A stretch of 51,885 nucleotides of DNA from an uncultured Bacillota bacterium. GTDB taxonomy: Bacteria; Bacillota; Clostridia; Oscillospirales; Oscillospiraceae. The notes under the pieces were generated by a model that saw only the letters and a list, made by a program, of their open reading frames with translations, did not search any database and was not told where the DNA came from. Every line of letters begins with the position of its first letter. Within the stretch, counting starts at the first letter, position 1. This document shows, in pieces, positions 1 through 7,866 of this stretch. The position numbers and the translations under genes were made by a program. The DNA lies in the NCBI GenBank assembly GCA_947073765.1, contig CAMTMZ010000016.1:1-51885 (forward strand). Direction: 5' to 3'.

Positions 1-525
1 TTCCCCGGATCCTACTCCACCGCCGGACCGGAGGCAAATTACAAATACCACGCCAAAAAGTTCAACGTGAACGTGGGGGACGTGGTGGTGGTCAGCGACC
101 AGGCGGCGGGCACCGTGGATCTTTATTTCCTTATGACAGACGGGACCACCCCGCCGGAGGAAATGATCACCGGAATGGAGAACTACCTGCGGGATAACAA
201 CATAAGGCCCATGACGGACCTGGTGCGGGTGGCCGCACCGGCGGAGGTGGAATACACCATAGACCTGGCCTATTACATCAACCGCAGCGACAGCAACCGC
301 GCCGTGGCAATCCAGGGGGCCGTGGCCGCCGCTGTAACCAAATACACAGCATGGCAGCGGACCATAGGGCGGGACATTAACCCGGATAAACTGCGGGAGT
401 TAGTCATGGCAGCGGGGGCCAAGCGGGTGGAAGTGACTGCCCCGGTCCGCCAGATCGTGGGGGCCAAGTCTGTGGCGGCCATGGCCTCCCAGGCGGTCCA
501 ATATGGAGGGCTGGAGGATGATTGA
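1..525 (+). CDS. Phage baseplate J-like protein (C-terminal part)
   Basis: The reading frame is open from base 1, so the 5' end lies outside the window. The visible 174 residues match the C-terminal half of the P2 gpJ / Mu gp47 baseplate family: an N-terminal PGSYSTAGPEANYKYHA segment typical of these wedge proteins, then a VNVGDVVVVS strand and a C-terminal domain with alternating strands and helices. In the family this protein forms the baseplate wedge of contractile tails and sits next to tail protein I, which is what follows here with an 8-base overlap. No internal start is needed; the ATG at 67 is only an internal methionine of the longer frame. Confidence 0.85.
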   Translation, partial: FPGSYSTAGPEANYKYHAKKFNVNVGDVVVVSDQAAGTVDLYFLMTDGTTPPEEMITGMENYLRDNNIRPMTDLVRVAAPAEVEYTIDLAYYINRSDSNRAVAIQGAVAAAVTKYTAWQRTIGRDINPDKLRELVMAAGAKRVEVTAPVRQIVGAKSVAAMASQAVQYGGLEDD

Positions 526-1594
526 CCTGTGCGGCAGCCGTTTCACGGACATTATGCCGGAGAACCTGGCCAGCCAACTGGAAACCCAGGCTTTTGCCTA
601 TGCGGTGGGCCGCCAGGTTGAAAAGCTGTGCATAAATGCGGACCGGGTGCGGATATACGCCGCCGTGGATGATATGCCGGAGCATATTCTGGACGTGCTG
701 GCGGTGGAACTGCGGACCCCGGCCTATAATCAGGATTTTTCCATTGAGGTCAAGCGGGAACTGGTAAAGGAAACCATACCATTTTACACAAAGCTGGGCA
801 CACCGGCGGCGGTAAACAAGATGATCCACGCTGTTTTCGGCGGCGGCAACATGGAGGAATGGTTTACCTATGGAGGGGATCCCCACCATTTCCGGGCCGT
901 GGTGAACATCACGGAAATGGAGATCAAGCCGGGGGCAATTCAAGAATTTATCAGGATCATTTCCTCTGTAAAGCGTCTTTCCAGCTGGCTGGATGAAATC
1001 CGCTTTTACCTGACCCCGGCAAAGTCCTGGGCCACGGCTGGGGGCGCGTTCACCGGGAGCATGGAAAAAGACAGCGCCACCGTGATCCCCCCGCCGCTGG
1101 AACCGCCTGGGGGCCGGTTTACCGCCATAGCCGGCGGCGGACTTACAGGCAGCTGGAGCAAAAACACGGCAACCATTCAGGCCCCGGAACTGATCAAGCC
1201 GGGCGGCAGGGTGGCCGTGATCGCCGGGGGTGCCTTTACCGGGAGCCGCCAGAAAGACACCGCAACGATCACGCCCCCGCCGCTGGAAAAGGCCGGGGGC
1301 AGGGCGGCGGGCTATATTTACGGCGTATTCATGGGGAGCCGCCGGAAAGACACCGCCACGGTCACACACCCGCCCCTGGCCAGACCGGAGGGCCGGGCCG
1401 CCGCCGCTGTCCGTGCGGGCTATATCGGAGCCTGTGAGCGGACCAGGGCGAACATAAACACAAGGGGCGCGGGAGAGGTCCCCACCGGCAAGGCCGCCAC
1501 CGGCGGCGCTGCTGGTGTGTTCCATACCTATCAACGAATTACAAGGGAGGTCAAAATCTATGGCACATTGGAAAGACGCCGCAGTTACCAATGA
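518..1594 (+). CDS. Phage tail protein I (P2 gpI-like) with C-terminal repeats
   Basis: The first ~170 residues (MIDLCGSRFTDIMPENL..., then a FYTKLGTPAAVNKMIHAVFGG motif region) resemble P2 gpI, a baseplate wedge protein. I chose ATG 518 rather than 503 because it has a GGAGGG about 8 bases upstream and gives the usual family start. From about residue 170 the protein changes character: four to five degenerate repeats of 31-32 residues, each with a GGAFTGS core, a KDTAT core and a PPPLE-GGR tail, rich in Gly, Pro and Ala. Family members usually end near 200 residues, so this extension is unusual and may be a fibre-attachment or surface-exposed stalk (inference). The 3' end overlaps the next gene by 35 bases. 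Confidence 0.8.
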   Translation: MIDLCGSRFTDIMPENLASQLETQAFAYAVGRQVEKLCINADRVRIYAAVDDMPEHILDVLAVELRTPAYNQDFSIEVKRELVKETIPFYTKLGTPAAVNKMIHAVFGGGNMEEWFTYGGDPHHFRAVVNITEMEIKPGAIQEFIRIISSVKRLSSWLDEIRFYLTPAKSWATAGGAFTGSMEKDSATVIPPPLEPPGGRFTAIAGGGLTGSWSKNTATIQAPELIKPGGRVAVIAGGAFTGSRQKDTATITPPPLEKAGGRAAGYIYGVFMGSRRKDTATVTHPPLARPEGRAAAAVRAGYIGACERTRANINTRGAGEVPTGKAATGGAAGVFHTYQRITREVKIYGTLERRRSYQ

Positions 1595-2294
1595 CGGCGT
1601 GGAAATGCTCAACGAGTGGATGGCCGGCAGGTTTATCAGAATCACCAGCGCATACGGCGGCACGGGAACCGTTGACGCGGCGTTCCTGACCGAGCAGACG
1701 GATCTTGTGGAGCGGCGGCAGCAACTTCACCTGCTGGGTGAGGAGGACAACGCGAAGGGCAAGACCGTCCAGATCCAGGTGAGCAACGCGGAGGTCATGG
1801 AGGAGTACGAACTGAACCAGGTGGGCGTATATGCCAAACTGGACCCGGAGCGGGACCCGGACGCCGAGGAGCGCCTGCTGTTCATTATGCAGGACCAAAA
1901 GGGCGTGACAATCCCGTCCGCTATGGACGCCAGTTTCATGTTGGAACTGTACGCCATGATCGGCATTACAAACAATGGCCGTTTTGACGTGAGCGTGTCC
2001 GCCGCCGGCGTGGTGACTATGGCATATCTGCGGGAGTTCATGGCCCGCACCCTCCAGGATCACAACGCGGACAGTGAGGCACACCCGGAGATCCGGGAGC
2101 AGCTGGCCAGCGTGTCCGCCAACAATGACAGCGTGGAAAACGCCGTGGCAGAGGTGGACGCCAGGCTGACCCTGCTGGAATTGATGTACCGCACCCAGGT
2201 GAGCGGCAACCCGTTCACCGTGACATTTGACAACATGGACAGCCTGCTGGTGACGGGCATATGGAACGCGGCCATGAAACGGGTGGAGTTTTAA
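1560..2294 (+). CDS. Phage tail-fibre / tail-collar protein
   Basis: The start at ATG 1560 follows AAGGGAGG and gives MAHWKDAAVTNDGVEMLNEW, the typical opening of tail-collar/tail-fibre N-terminal domains that attach fibres to the baseplate of P2-like phages. Residues 1-110 form this domain. Residues 170-215 carry a predicted helical stretch (EIREQLASVSANNDSVENAV) suited to trimerisation, and the C-terminus is short (244 residues in total), so there is no large receptor-binding tip. Receptor recognition may therefore rest on the DGR-diversified protein encoded downstream (inference). It lies between tail protein I and the Avd gene in the same direction with no terminator between. Confidence 0.7.
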   Translation: MAHWKDAAVTNDGVEMLNEWMAGRFIRITSAYGGTGTVDAAFLTEQTDLVERRQQLHLLGEEDNAKGKTVQIQVSNAEVMEEYELNQVGVYAKLDPERDPDAEERLLFIMQDQKGVTIPSAMDASFMLELYAMIGITNNGRFDVSVSAAGVVTMAYLREFMARTLQDHNADSEAHPEIREQLASVSANNDSVENAVAEVDARLTLLELMYRTQVSGNPFTVTFDNMDSLLVTGIWNAAMKRVEF

Positions 2295-2297
2295 CGC

Positions 2298-2900
2298 ATG
2301 GCAGAAAAGGAGTATGTGCTGGGGAATAAGGCGAAAGACCTATACCAATACACCCGGCAGGTAACGAAACCGGGCGCGGACGAAAAGGTGGACGTGCGGG
2401 ACGTGGCCACCGTCATGCGGAAAATGGCCACGGCGGGAACGCTGGAGGAAATGCGGGCCACCCTGACCGCCACGGCGGAGCGCCTGGAGAAAAAGCGCAA
2501 GCGCCCGTATTTCCCCAAAAGTGAGAGTTTCGGCATGATCAAGGACCTGCGTGACGCGGCCAGGGCAATCCTGCGCGGCGTATTCGCTGCTAATGAAACC
2601 CGGTTTAATGACCACCCGGAGGACCGCCTGCGGGAGATCAAGGCCGTTATTGATGAATGTGGCCTAATGCTCCAGCTGGTGGAACTGGCCCACGATTTAG
2701 GTTATACAGACGCCAAGCGGATGGGCACATGGACCAAGCGGATCCTGGACGTGAAATATATGTGCCTGGCCTGGCTGAAAAAGGACACTGAGCGGGCCAA
2801 GGCAATTCTGGCCAGCCGCCAGAGGACGGACTGCGACACCATGGTGAAACTGGTGCGTGAAATCCTGGCGGCGGAGGGCCGCCAGCAAATGAGGATATAA
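2298..2900 (+). CDS. avd: DGR accessory variability determinant (Avd-like)
   Basis: A 200-residue basic, helix-rich protein placed immediately before the template repeat and the reverse transcriptase. The pattern YVLGNKAKDLYQYTRQVTKP near the N-terminus, KxxRPYFPKSE(S)F near residues 68-78, and WTKRILDVKYMCLAW near 146-160 fits the four-helix-bundle Avd family known from Bordetella phage BPP-1 and clostridial DGRs. Avd binds the RT and the template RNA and is needed for mutagenic retrohoming. It is longer than BPP-1 Avd (128 residues) because of an insertion around residues 28-66. It starts 3 bases after the previous stop with a GGTGGAG upstream, so it is translated within the tail operon. 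Confidence 0.8.
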   Translation: MAEKEYVLGNKAKDLYQYTRQVTKPGADEKVDVRDVATVMRKMATAGTLEEMRATLTATAERLEKKRKRPYFPKSESFGMIKDLRDAARAILRGVFAANETRFNDHPEDRLREIKAVIDECGLMLQLVELAHDLGYTDAKRMGTWTKRILDVKYMCLAWLKKDTERAKAILASRQRTDCDTMVKLVREILAAEGRQQMRI

Positions 2901-2937
2901 CGCGGCGGCAGCTGCGTGATATTGGGGTATGACCTAC

Positions 2938-3061
2938 AACCGCCACCAACTGGTGGCTGCGCTCCCCGAACCTGAACAATTCCACCAACGCGTGGAACTG
3001 CAATTCCAATGGCAACGCCAACAACAACAACTGTACCAACACCTGGGGGGTCCGGCCCGCT
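2938..3061 (+). repeat. DGR template repeat (TR)
   Basis: This non-coding stretch aligns without gaps to 5011-5134 in the target gene (offset 2073). From 2940 to 3061 (122 bases) there are 16 mismatches and every one is an adenine in this copy; none of the 90 non-adenine positions differ. Read in the target frame it has 14 AAC/AAT codons, the signature of a DGR template. A further two A-to-G differences at 2938-2939 suggest the repeat begins there. Adenine-specific change with this copy as the A-rich partner identifies it as the template. Confidence 0.95.
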
Positions 3062-3229
3062 CTGATGGATAACGCCCGACCAAGTAGGCAAATGCCGAAC
3101 GCTGCGCCCCGTCAATCAAAGGAGGCCATTTCCCGTCCAAGCCCTGCGCGTGGGGTGCGGATAAACACATGGCGCTGACGCTGGCCGCCGTTTGTGCCGC
3201 CAGCTATCAGCGGCGCCCCGGCTGAACGG

Positions 3230-3257
3230 GGACCCGGCGGGGAAACGCGCCGGGTCC
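3230..3257 (+). other. Perfect stem-loop between TR and RT gene
   Basis: Arms GGACCCGGCG (3230-3239) and CGCCGGGTCC (3248-3257) pair perfectly over 10 bp around an 8-base loop. It ends 22 bases before the RT start codon and is not followed by a T run, so it is unlikely to be a terminator. It may be part of the folded template RNA or may hold down RT translation (inference). Confidence 0.6.
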
Positions 3258-3279
3258 TACATATCCCTGGGGGGATAAG

Positions 3280-4491
3280 ATGAACTATGAGGAACTGTGT
3301 TCTTTTGAGGTGCTATATAGTGCGTATAAGATCGCACGGGTGGGAAAACGGGAAAAACAGGGGACCGCCCAATATGAGGCCAACGCCCTGGCCTGTACGG
3401 AGAGACTTTCCCGGATCCTGCTAAACGGAAATTACATACCGAGCAAATTTGAAACCTTTTATGTGTATGAGCCGAAAAAACGGCTTGTGCAGGCCCCGGC
3501 ATTTGTGGACAAAGTGGTGCAACACGCGCTTGTGGATAATATCCTGTATGACGCTATCACCCGGAGTTTTATTCAGGACAGCCACGCCTCCCAGGTGTGG
3601 AAAGGTATGCACGTCGGACTGGACCGCCTGCGGGCGCAAATGCGGGAATATTTCCAGAAACGGAAAGGCCACGACGAAACGGCCCGCCGGGCCGCTGGCC
3701 TCCCATTCCGGCCCGGGGAACAATGGAACTATGCGGACGGGTGGATCCTAAAGGCGGACGTTCACCATTTTTTCGCCAGCATTGACCACGATATTTTGAA
3801 GCAGAAACTTCGGCGGCGGGTGGCGGATAACCGGGTATTTGAATTGATGTGTACTTACATTGACAGCACGGACGGCCTGCCGCTGGGCTACCAGACAAGC
3901 CAGCTTTTGGCCCTGATGTATCTGGACGAATTTGATCACTGGGTCAAGGAAACGCTACACGCCCGGTATTATGGCCGGTATATGGATGATTTTTATATTA
4001 TCCATGAGGACAAGGCCCATTTGCAAAAGTGCCTTGCACTGATCCGGGAACGGATGGACGCCCTAAAATTGGAACTGAATGGGAAAACGGCAATCTTTCC
4101 ACTGAAAAACGGGATCAATTTCCTGGGTTTCCACACCTATCTGGACAGCGGCGGCAAGGTGATCATGAAACTGCGTCGGGACAGCATAGACCGCATGAAA
4201 GCCAGGATCCGGGCGTGGCGGGCGGACTATCCGGCGGGCAAGGTGAGCCGGGACAAAATTCTGACATCGTGGAGGGCCTGGGACGCCCACGCCTCCCACG
4301 GGGACACCTACACGCTGCGCCAGAAAATCGCCGCCCAGGTTTCGGAGATCGTGGGCCTCCAACTGGAGGCCAGGAAACCGATCCGGCACCCGCAGAACGA
4401 ACAGGCCAAGAAACTGATCCAGAAAATGCGCCGGGAGGGCAAGATCAAGCCGCTGCCACCGGCGGAGCCGCCAGAGGGTTTCCCCTGGTGA
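3280..4491 (+). CDS. DGR reverse transcriptase
   Basis: A 403-residue RT with the palm motif YMDD at residues 234-237 (GRYMDDFYII) and the motif-4 sequence LGYQTSQ at 202-208. DGR enzymes carry this xGxxxSQ form where group II intron and retron RTs usually have QGxxxSP, and the change is linked to adenine-selective infidelity. An upstream aspartate motif is seen in KADVHHFFASIDHD. There is no maturase or endonuclease domain; the C-terminus is a basic thumb-like tail. ATG 3280 follows a GGGGGGATAAG ribosome site. It copies the template RNA into cDNA with errors at adenines, and the cDNA then replaces the variable repeat in the target gene that follows 28 bases downstream. Confidence 0.93.
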   Translation: MNYEELCSFEVLYSAYKIARVGKREKQGTAQYEANALACTERLSRILLNGNYIPSKFETFYVYEPKKRLVQAPAFVDKVVQHALVDNILYDAITRSFIQDSHASQVWKGMHVGLDRLRAQMREYFQKRKGHDETARRAAGLPFRPGEQWNYADGWILKADVHHFFASIDHDILKQKLRRRVADNRVFELMCTYIDSTDGLPLGYQTSQLLALMYLDEFDHWVKETLHARYYGRYMDDFYIIHEDKAHLQKCLALIRERMDALKLELNGKTAIFPLKNGINFLGFHTYLDSGGKVIMKLRRDSIDRMKARIRAWRADYPAGKVSRDKILTSWRAWDAHASHGDTYTLRQKIAAQVSEIVGLQLEARKPIRHPQNEQAKKLIQKMRREGKIKPLPPAEPPEGFPW

Positions 4492-4519
4492 CTGACTAAA
4501 CCATAAGGAGGACACGAAA

Positions 4520-6376
4520 ATGGCAAGTGTCGCATTGAGTACAAAAGCCATAGGCGCAACCGTAAAACTGAAAGAAAACGGCACCCTGGTGGACTATATC
4601 GTGGTACACAAGGGCAAGCCCTCCAGCATTTACGACGCGTCCTGCGACGGCGTGTGGCTGTTACGGAAAGAAATTTTTGAAACCCGCGCCTGGCACAGTT
4701 CCAACGTGAACGACTGGGCCAACAGTACGCTGAAAAGCTACCTGGACAGCACCTTTTTTGCCCGCTTTGACAAAGACATTCAGGCCCAGATCAAGCAGGT
4801 TAAAATCCCGTACCGTCCCGGCAGCGGAACAAGCACCACTATCAACAGCGGAGCCAGCGGCCTGTCCTGCAAAATTTTCCTGCTGTCCGCCACCGAGGTG
4901 GGCTACACCAAGGCCAACGTAAACAGCTATATCCCGAACGGTGAGGGCGCCAAGCTGGACTATTTCCAGAACGGCAACGGCACCAGTGAGAAGATCGCGT
5001 ATCTGAACGGGGCCGCCACCCGCTGGTGGCTGCGCTCCCCGTACCTGAGCGTTTCCACCAACGCGTGGTACTGCTATTCCAATGGCGGCGCCGGCAACTA
5101 CGACTGTACCGGCACCTGGGGGGTCCGGCCCGCTTTGATCCTACCCTCTAACCTCTTAGTCTCTGACGACGGCAGCGTAAACACGAACACGGCCCCGACT
5201 ACGCCGGGGAGCATTACAATCCCCGAAAATATCCAGGGCGGAAATACGATCACGGTAACGTGGGCGGCCAGCACCGACGCGGAGAATAATCTGGAGGGTT
5301 ATGTGGTGGAGCGCACCACCGACGGCGGCAGTACATGGAGCCAAATTTTCCAGGGGAACGCCACCAGCACCACCAACACCGTGCCCGTGGGGACGCAGAC
5401 GGTAATGTACCGCGTGAAAGCCTACGACAGCGACGGGCTTTATAGCAGCTACCGCATGAGCGCCCAGGTAAATGTGATCAACAACGCCGCACCCACCGCG
5501 CCGGGGAGCATTACGATCCCGGATCTGGTGCTGGGCGGATCCAGCCTGGCCGTCAGCTGGGAGGCCGCCACGGACCCGGACGGAAACCTGACCGGTTATA
5601 GCCTGGAGCGCCAGGTGGACGGCGGGGACTGGGCGGAGGTCTACAAGGGCACGGACTTGGCCTATACCGACACGATCACGCGGGGCTGGTTTAGCATCAA
5701 TTACAGGGTGCGGGCCTATGACAGCTATGGAATTTTCGGCCCCTATGCCACGGGAACCTCTAAGCCGGTGGACAACAACCGCGCCCCGGTGATCACCAGC
5801 GACACCGCCAGCGGCACGGACCTGGGCGTAAAGGACGCCGGTTTCTCTGTGGCCTACACCGCCGGGGATGAAGATGGGGACCCCGTAACTGTTACCGAGG
5901 CAATCGACGGTGCCCAAGTACGGAAATTTGTGGCGGGTGCGGGCGTTTCCAACAGTTTCGACGTGACCGAGGAAACCTTTATGAAACTGCTGAACGGCCC
6001 CCACTCCATGACCATCACCGCCACGGACGGCAAAGTGAACGCCGTCTATGTTCTGACATTCACCAAGGAAGTCACCGAGGCAACGATCACCCTGAAAGAT
6101 CCCAGGCCGGCGGACGCCAAGATCACCATTTGCGTGTTGTCTGTGGCCGGGTCCGTTCCCCAGGACGCTGTTTTCAAGGTGGAAGTGACCAACAACGCTA
6201 TGGACGACGCGCCGGTGTGGGAGGATTGCACCACCGAGGTGAAGAACGGCGGCAACCACATTTTTGAAAATGAGACAGCGGAAAAAGGTTTTGCCTTTAA
6301 TTTCCGCGTGTCGGTGAAGCGCGGAGCCAGCGGAAAGGGCGGTTATATCAATTCTGTGCAGGGAGGTTTCCAATAA
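4520..6376 (+). CDS. DGR target protein: DUF6273-like variable domain plus Fn3-like repeats
   Basis: A 618-residue protein starting at ATG 4520 behind AAGGAGG. Residues 1 to about 210 resemble the DUF6273 family, ending in WWLRSPY...GVRPALILPS, which recalls the C-type-lectin / formylglycine-generating-enzyme fold used by DGR targets. The variable repeat covers residues 168-198: positions 168, 175, 177, 178, 184, 186, 190, 192, 194, 195 and 198 are template-Asn codons that now read R, Y, S, V, Y, Y, G, G, Y, D and G; 181, 188 and 193 remain Asn. Residues about 225-315 and 325-415 look like two fibronectin type III domains (each with a TVTWAAS- or AVSWEAA-type strand), and 420-515 like a cadherin/Ig fold. 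The likely role is a phage surface adhesin for receptor binding. Confidence 0.85.
   Translation: MASVALSTKAIGATVKLKENGTLVDYIVVHKGKPSSIYDASCDGVWLLRKEIFETRAWHSSNVNDWANSTLKSYLDSTFFARFDKDIQAQIKQVKIPYRPGSGTSTTINSGASGLSCKIFLLSATEVGYTKANVNSYIPNGEGAKLDYFQNGNGTSEKIAYLNGAATRWWLRSPYLSVSTNAWYCYSNGGAGNYDCTGTWGVRPALILPSNLLVSDDGSVNTNTAPTTPGSITIPENIQGGNTITVTWAASTDAENNLEGYVVERTTDGGSTWSQIFQGNATSTTNTVPVGTQTVMYRVKAYDSDGLYSSYRMSAQVNVINNAAPTAPGSITIPDLVLGGSSLAVSWEAATDPDGNLTGYSLERQVDGGDWAEVYKGTDLAYTDTITRGWFSINYRVRAYDSYGIFGPYATGTSKPVDNNRAPVITSDTASGTDLGVKDAGFSVAYTAGDEDGDPVTVTEAIDGAQVRKFVAGAGVSNSFDVTEETFMKLLNGPHSMTITATDGKVNAVYVLTFTKEVTEATITLKDPRPADAKITICVLSVAGSVPQDAVFKVEVTNNAMDDAPVWEDCTTEVKNGGNHIFENETAEKGFAFNFRVSVKRGASGKGGYINSVQGGFQ
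5011..5134 (+). repeat. DGR variable repeat (VR)
   Basis: This is the target copy of the template repeat, within codons about 164-205 of the target gene. Substitutions relative to the template are A to G (most), T (six) or C (one). The last 43 bases are unchanged except at template positions 3026-3039, and the GGGTCCGGCCCGCT end probably acts as the initiation-of-mutagenic-homing site. Unlike many DGRs, no clear inverted repeat is visible just downstream. Confidence 0.95.
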
Positions 6377-6867
6377 TGGGACTGAATATTATTCGGCAGG
6401 ACAGTGTGCGGGGCCTGCGGCTGAAAAGCAAGGGGATCCAGCCCCCAAAGGACTGGAACAATGTGGAGCAGGTGCGGGAGGCCGTGCGCCAGGAAATCGG
6501 CCTGGACTGTACCGCCGCCATTTATGCGGGGATCGACGTGGGCGGATCCCATTACAGTCTGACCGAGCATGACCAGACCGAGATCATGGCCCAATACACC
6601 ACCGTGAAAGAGGGGGCCAAGGCGGTCCCCTACCACGCGGACGGGGAACTGTGCAGAATGTACCCGGCGGAGGAGTTCACCGCGCTGGCCCAGGCGGCCA
6701 CCGCCCACGTTTTCCGGCACCGGACATATTGCAACCACGTCAACGCATGGATCAAGCGGGCCGGGCTGGAGGAACTGCAGGGGATCGTCTACGGCGCGGA
6801 ACTTCCGGCGGACCTGGCGGAGAACATGGCGGCCATTATCCAGACCGCCGGAGGCGGCGCGGCATGA
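6376..6867 (+). CDS. Conserved phage protein of unknown function
   Basis: A 163-residue protein whose ATG overlaps the target gene stop by one base, so it is translationally coupled. I recognise the general pattern (VREAVRQEIG, then GIDVxGSHYSLTEHDQTEI, AVPYHADGELCRMY, HVFRHRTYCNHVNAWIKRA) as a recurrent gene just after tail-fibre genes of firmicute phages, sometimes labelled DUF4376-like. It has no signal peptide or membrane segment. Position suggests a fibre assembly or chaperone-like role, as with other genes that follow tail fibres, but this is inference only. Confidence 0.6.
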   Translation: MGLNIIRQDSVRGLRLKSKGIQPPKDWNNVEQVREAVRQEIGLDCTAAIYAGIDVGGSHYSLTEHDQTEIMAQYTTVKEGAKAVPYHADGELCRMYPAEEFTALAQAATAHVFRHRTYCNHVNAWIKRAGLEELQGIVYGAELPADLAENMAAIIQTAGGGAA

Positions 6868-7340
6868 AAAAGATCCTGACACTGTGGGCCGCGCTGGGCG
6901 TCATGTATGTGGCCATGGAAACAGTGTTCCGGGGATATTCCCACCCGTCCATGCTGATCGTCGGCGGGCTGTGTGGGGTGCTGGTGGGAGCAATCAACCA
7001 GCACCCCCGATTTTACAACGCGCCGGTGGTCCTCCAGTCAGCTGCGGGGGCGCTGATCGTCCTGGTGGTGGAGTTCCTGGCCGGGTGCGTCCTTAATTTG
7101 TGGATGGGGCTGGACGTGTGGGACTACACCGGACAGCCGGGGAACATTTTGGGCCAGGTTTGTCCGCTGTTCGGCCTGCTGTGGTTTCTGATCATGCCGC
7201 TGGCCATCTGGGCGGAGGACACGGCCCGGTGGTTTATCTGGCTTTATGTATCGGCCATATACAAGCGGGAACTGGACAAGCCCGCGCTGCCCATGTACTC
7301 CCTGGGCAGCGTGTACTCTGATTTTATCCGGGGGCGATAA
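6864..7340 (+). CDS. Phage membrane protein, PF06541-like
   Basis: ATG 6864 overlaps the previous stop (ATGA junction), giving 158 residues. Four to five hydrophobic segments are visible: about residues 4-22, 28-46, 55-78, 100-120. The motif DYTGQPGNILGQVCPLFGLLWF resembles the family called putative ABC-transporter type IV (PF06541), which is a poorly characterised multi-pass membrane family. In this position, ahead of the lysis genes, it may influence holin timing or superinfection, but no function can be read directly. Confidence 0.55.
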   Translation: MKKILTLWAALGVMYVAMETVFRGYSHPSMLIVGGLCGVLVGAINQHPRFYNAPVVLQSAAGALIVLVVEFLAGCVLNLWMGLDVWDYTGQPGNILGQVCPLFGLLWFLIMPLAIWAEDTARWFIWLYVSAIYKRELDKPALPMYSLGSVYSDFIRGR

Positions 7341-7344
7341 GGAT

Positions 7345-7527
7345 ATGGACAATTTACAGCTGATCGCGGATCTGTGTGCCATCATTGACCAGCAAAATAT
7401 GATTATCCAGACCCAGGCCATGGAACTGGCCCAGCATGACGCCCTGACCCATGCGGAGGAGATCAACACAATACGGCAAAAATACGCGGAGGCCATCGGC
7501 GGCCCCGTTGAAAAATTGGAGGTGTGA
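7345..7527 (+). CDS. Small acidic phage protein, predicted helical
   Basis: A 60-residue product beginning MDNLQLIADLCAIIDQQNMI at ATG 7345, 4 bases after the previous stop with a GGGGGCGATAAGGAT ribosome site. It is almost entirely amphipathic helix with many Gln, Glu and Leu, and looks like a short coiled coil. It is co-directional with the lysis genes and 3 bases before the next start. No recognised family. Confidence 0.5.
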   Translation: MDNLQLIADLCAIIDQQNMIIQTQAMELAQHDALTHAEEINTIRQKYAEAIGGPVEKLEV

Positions 7528-7530
7528 GGC

Positions 7531-7866
7531 ATGAATGAGCAGGAAATGGCGGTCAAGCTGGCGGAGGTGGACGCCCGGAGCAAATCCAACACCCACCGCC
7601 TGAACGACGTAGAGGAAAAGGTGGACACGCTCCAACGCCTGACCACCGCCGTGGAGGTCATGGCGACAGAACAGCGCCACCAGACCGAAACCATGGCGGA
7701 GATCAAGGAGGACGTGACCGCCCTGGGGACCAAGGTGGACGCCATCGAAAAGAAACCGGGCAAGAAATGGGAGGGCATGGTGGAAAAGCTGTTTTACGGC
7801 GTGCTGGGGGTGCTGGCCGCCGCCCTGGGCGCTGGGCTGATCCACCTGCTGACGGCAGCGGCATGA
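7531..7866 (+). CDS. XhlA-like holin accessory protein
   Basis: A 111-residue protein with a long charged coiled-coil region (residues 1-85, heptads such as RLNDVEEKVDTLQRLTTAVEVM) followed by one C-terminal membrane segment (VLGVLAAALGAGLIHLLTAA). This is the architecture of the XhlA (haemolysin XhlA) family, membrane-associated partners of holins in Bacillus and clostridial prophages. Its stop overlaps the start of the next membrane protein, supporting a lysis cassette. Assignment rests on architecture. Confidence 0.6.
   Translation: MNEQEMAVKLAEVDARSKSNTHRLNDVEEKVDTLQRLTTAVEVMATEQRHQTETMAEIKEDVTALGTKVDAIEKKPGKKWEGMVEKLFYGVLGVLAAALGAGLIHLLTAAA

Larger units (their letters stand above)
2901..3279 (+). 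ncRNA. DGR template RNA region between avd and RT
   Basis: This 379-base gap holds no credible gene on either strand. It contains the template repeat (2938-3061), then about 170 bases without coding signal, then a perfect stem-loop and the RT ribosome site. In characterised DGRs the TR is transcribed as part of a longer structured RNA that extends downstream of TR and is bound by RT and Avd; this layout fits. The RNA ends are not visible from sequence. Confidence 0.6.

Noticed and set aside
1022-1500. CRISPR-like or tandem DNA repeats in the tail gene
   Set aside because: The repeats are in protein sequence and degenerate at DNA level, with no spacers; no CRISPR array was seen in the window.
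404-1663. 419-codon reverse-strand open frame
   Set aside because: It is a shadow of tail protein I and the fibre gene caused by high GC and repeats; no ribosome site and an unlikely Pro/Arg/Gly-rich product.
2901-3279. Truncated duplicate of the target gene upstream of RT
   Set aside because: The similarity is confined to the TR/VR length, all mismatches fall on adenines, and no frame continues on either side.
3280-4491. Group II intron or retron reverse transcriptase
   Set aside because: No maturase or endonuclease domain, no intron RNA domains V/VI, LGYQTSQ instead of QGxxxSP, and an adjacent adenine-specific template/variable repeat pair.
5156-6373. 405-codon reverse-strand open frame opposite the DGR target
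   Set aside because: Composition is His/Gly/Val-rich noise, and the forward frame has clear Fn3-like domains and a ribosome site.
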